Under the pieces are notes generated by a model. That model did not search any database. It was not told the origin of the DNA and saw only the letters and a program-made list of their open reading frames with translations. From assembly GCF_030283205.1 (NCBI RefSeq), contig NZ_JASNWF010000018.1:182857-246856 (forward strand): a DNA stretch of 64,000 nt. The letters are read 5' to 3'. Positions 62,702-64,000 of this stretch are shown here, piece after piece. This DNA comes from Actinomadura opuntiae. GTDB taxonomy: Bacteria; Actinomycetota; Actinomycetes; Streptosporangiales; Streptosporangiaceae. Numbering within the stretch: position 1 is the stretch's first letter; each line of letters starts with the position of its first letter. The position numbers and the translations under genes were made by a program.

Positions 62702-63484
62702 ATGGAACGACGCGCGGCCCCGCGCGGCGAGGCCGCCGGAGCCGCGACGCCGCGACGCGGGAACCCGGGGAACGGCAAGGGCCGCTACCAGCGCCTCTCG
62801 CGCGACGAGCGGCGCGACCAGATCCTCGACGTCGCGCGCCGGATGTTCACCGAACTGCCGTACGCGGAGGTGTCCACGGCGGCGATCGCCCGGGAGGCCG
62901 GCGTCCAGCGCGGGCTCATCCACTACTACTTCGGCACCAAGCGCGAGCTGTTCCTCAAGGTCGTCCAGGGCCTGACGGCGACCGCCGCGGTGCAGGCGCC
63001 GCCGCCGGACGAGCGGATGACGCTGCCCGAGACCGTCGAGCTGTGCGTGACCCTGTTCCTCGACACCGCCGAGCGCAACGCCACGACCTGGTTCGCGGCG
63101 CTGGACGCCGAGGGCTTCGGGCAGGACCCGGAACTGCTCGACATCGTCAACCGGTTCCGCGACCGGACGGTCGAGCACATGCTCGCCGTCCTGCGGGTGC
63201 CCGCGCCGACCGGCACGCTGCGGGCCGTCCTGCGCGTCTATTCCGGGCTCGCGGACGCGGCGACGCGGCAGTGGCTCCAGGAGCGGACCCTCGACCGCGC
63301 GCAGGTGCAGACGCTGCTGACCAGGTCGCTGCTGTCGATGGTCACCGACATCGCCCCCGCGCTGGAGGCCGGGGGCGGCGAGCCCGGCGGCCCGCTAGAG
63401 GCCGGGGACCGGCTGCTGCACGCCGCCGCGAACGGGAACGGCGAACCAGACGGCCTTCCCGCGAACGCCCGGACCGAGCCGTGA
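62702..63484 (+). CDS. TetR-family transcriptional regulator
   Basis: 260 residues. HTH region about 33-80: DQILDVARRMF, VSTAAIAREAGVQRGLIHYYFGTKRELFL, a classical TetR DNA-binding domain with a basic, Arg-rich start. The C-terminal ligand domain follows (ETVELCVTLFLDTAERNATTW). Ligand unknown. It is divergent from the B12 operon. The last 90 bases overlap the convergent HATPase gene. Confidence 0.87.
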   Translation: MERRAAPRGEAAGAATPRRGNPGNGKGRYQRLSRDERRDQILDVARRMFTELPYAEVSTAAIAREAGVQRGLIHYYFGTKRELFLKVVQGLTATAAVQAPPPDERMTLPETVELCVTLFLDTAERNATTWFAALDAEGFGQDPELLDIVNRFRDRTVEHMLAVLRVPAPTGTLRAVLRVYSGLADAATRQWLQERTLDRAQVQTLLTRSLLSMVTDIAPALEAGGGEPGGPLEAGDRLLHAAANGNGEPDGLPANARTEP

Positions 63485-63928
63485 CAGCGTCCGCAGCATG
63501 CCCCAGCGGCCCCGCGACAGCTCCCGGACGATGCTGAGCCCGCGCCCGCAGTCGCCCGACGTCCACGAATAGCCGGGCAGCGCCGCGTCGGCGTAGGCGT
63601 CGAAGACGGCGCACCGCACCTCGGTGCCGGGCCCGCCGCCGGGCCCGTCGTCCACGACGGCGGCGGGGCCGGACGGGTCGCCGAGGTAGAGCCACAGCTC
63701 GTGCGGGCCGTGGTCGCCCGCGTGCTGGTGGGCGTTGGTGGCCAGCTCGCTCACCATCAGCTGGGCGTCGCCGATCACCTCGTCCCGGACCCCGAGCGAG
63801 GCGAGCGCGTCGCGCAGCACGCGGCGCGCGTGGCCCGCGCAGCCGGGGCCGCCGGGCAGCGCCCACACCCAGCCGGGACGGGCGCCGGCCGGGCCGCGCG
63901 CGCCGCCGGCGGCCATCGCGTCGGCCAT
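63395..63928 (-). CDS. HATPase_c anti-sigma-type ATP-binding protein (possibly incomplete at 5' end)
   Basis: 177 residues from ATG 63928, or longer: the frame stays open to the window edge (64000) with Pro/Gly/Ala repeats. The GHKL ATPase core shows the N box (LMVSELATNAHQHA), G1 (VVDDGPGG) and G2-like (SGDCGRGLSIV). Such RsbW-like single-domain kinases are abundant in actinomycetes as anti-sigma factors. It converges on the TetR gene with 90 bases of overlap. Confidence 0.75.
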   Translation of the reverse strand: MADAMAAGGARGPAGARPGWVWALPGGPGCAGHARRVLRDALASLGVRDEVIGDAQLMVSELATNAHQHAGDHGPHELWLYLGDPSGPAAVVDDGPGGGPGTEVRCAVFDAYADAALPGYSWTSGDCGRGLSIVRELSRGRWGMLRTLSRLGPGVRGKAVWFAVPVRGGVQQPVPGL

Positions 63929-64000
63929 GGTGGCGGCGGCCAGATCGGCCGCCGGGTCGGCGGCGGGGCCGGGGCCGGGGCCGGGCGGCGCCGGGCCGGC

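Noticed and set aside
1..64000. tRNA, rRNA, CRISPR, transposon or prophage genes
   Set aside because: No tRNA T-arm motif, direct-repeat array, transposase, integrase or phage structural motif was seen on reading both strands.

Overview
The window is very GC-rich, has almost no non-coding space, uses many GTG/TTG starts and has several 4-base GTGA overlaps between genes. It encodes an F420-type luciferase-like oxidoreductase, a mycothiol-type DsbA/nitroreductase, XRE/TPR regulators and a PASTA-less Ser/Thr kinase. Together these point to a filamentous actinobacterium. A Thermomonosporaceae/Actinomadura-like host is my inference, not something the sequence proves. I saw no IS element, prophage, CRISPR array, tRNA or rRNA; the region looks like stable chromosome.

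Layout. 1-9.5 kb is catabolism: the end of a MarR-like regulator, an LLM oxidoreductase, a three-gene homoprotocatechuate (hpa) operon on the minus strand with two TTTGGTCCCAAA-type operator sites at its promoter, a divergent mini-ORF plus gamma-Glu-GABA hydrolase, a glutamine amidotransferase, a fused acyl-CoA carboxyltransferase and an amidase. 9.5-14.2 kb is signalling: an orphan sensor kinase, then a Ser/Thr kinase and a membrane PP2C/SpoIIE phosphatase facing each other. 14.2-20.4 kb carries rpiB, a P/Q-rich membrane protein, a MinD/CooC-like ATPase, a nitroreductase and pepN, in the order known from M. tuberculosis Rv2465c-Rv2467 with two genes inserted. 20.4-32.8 kb has an unknown Cys-containing protein, malQ, a second amidase, a NERD protein, ilvD, small proteins, an HNH endonuclease, a prolyl oligopeptidase and a methyltransferase. 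32.8-47.6 kb has a GNAT/XRE operon facing a small companion protein, MscS, truncated haemoglobin, a GH13 glucosidase, a secreted S37-type peptidase, a thioesterase, glucarate dehydratase, ettA, a diguanylate cyclase, a candidate small structured transcript, and ssb.

47.7-62.6 kb is a long minus-strand unit that starts at a cobalamin riboswitch (about 62.43-62.62 kb). It reads chlI-chlD fusion, cobO, cobB, a GNAT gene, an unknown gene, a shortened cbiE-cbiT, cobE-like, cobH, cobC-like, cobT and a cysG-like SUMT/precorrin-2 dehydrogenase, and it runs by 4-base overlaps straight into two dynamin-like GTPases. This B12-to-dynamin linkage and the shortened CbiE domain are the most interesting structures here. 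62.7-64 kb carries a TetR regulator, probably leaderless and autoregulated through a perfect palindrome, and a convergent HATPase anti-sigma-type protein that overlaps it by 90 bases and runs to the window edge.

Most coordinates rest on start choices I judged from Shine-Dalgarno sites and family length. Functions come from recognising conserved motifs by eye; no database search was run.
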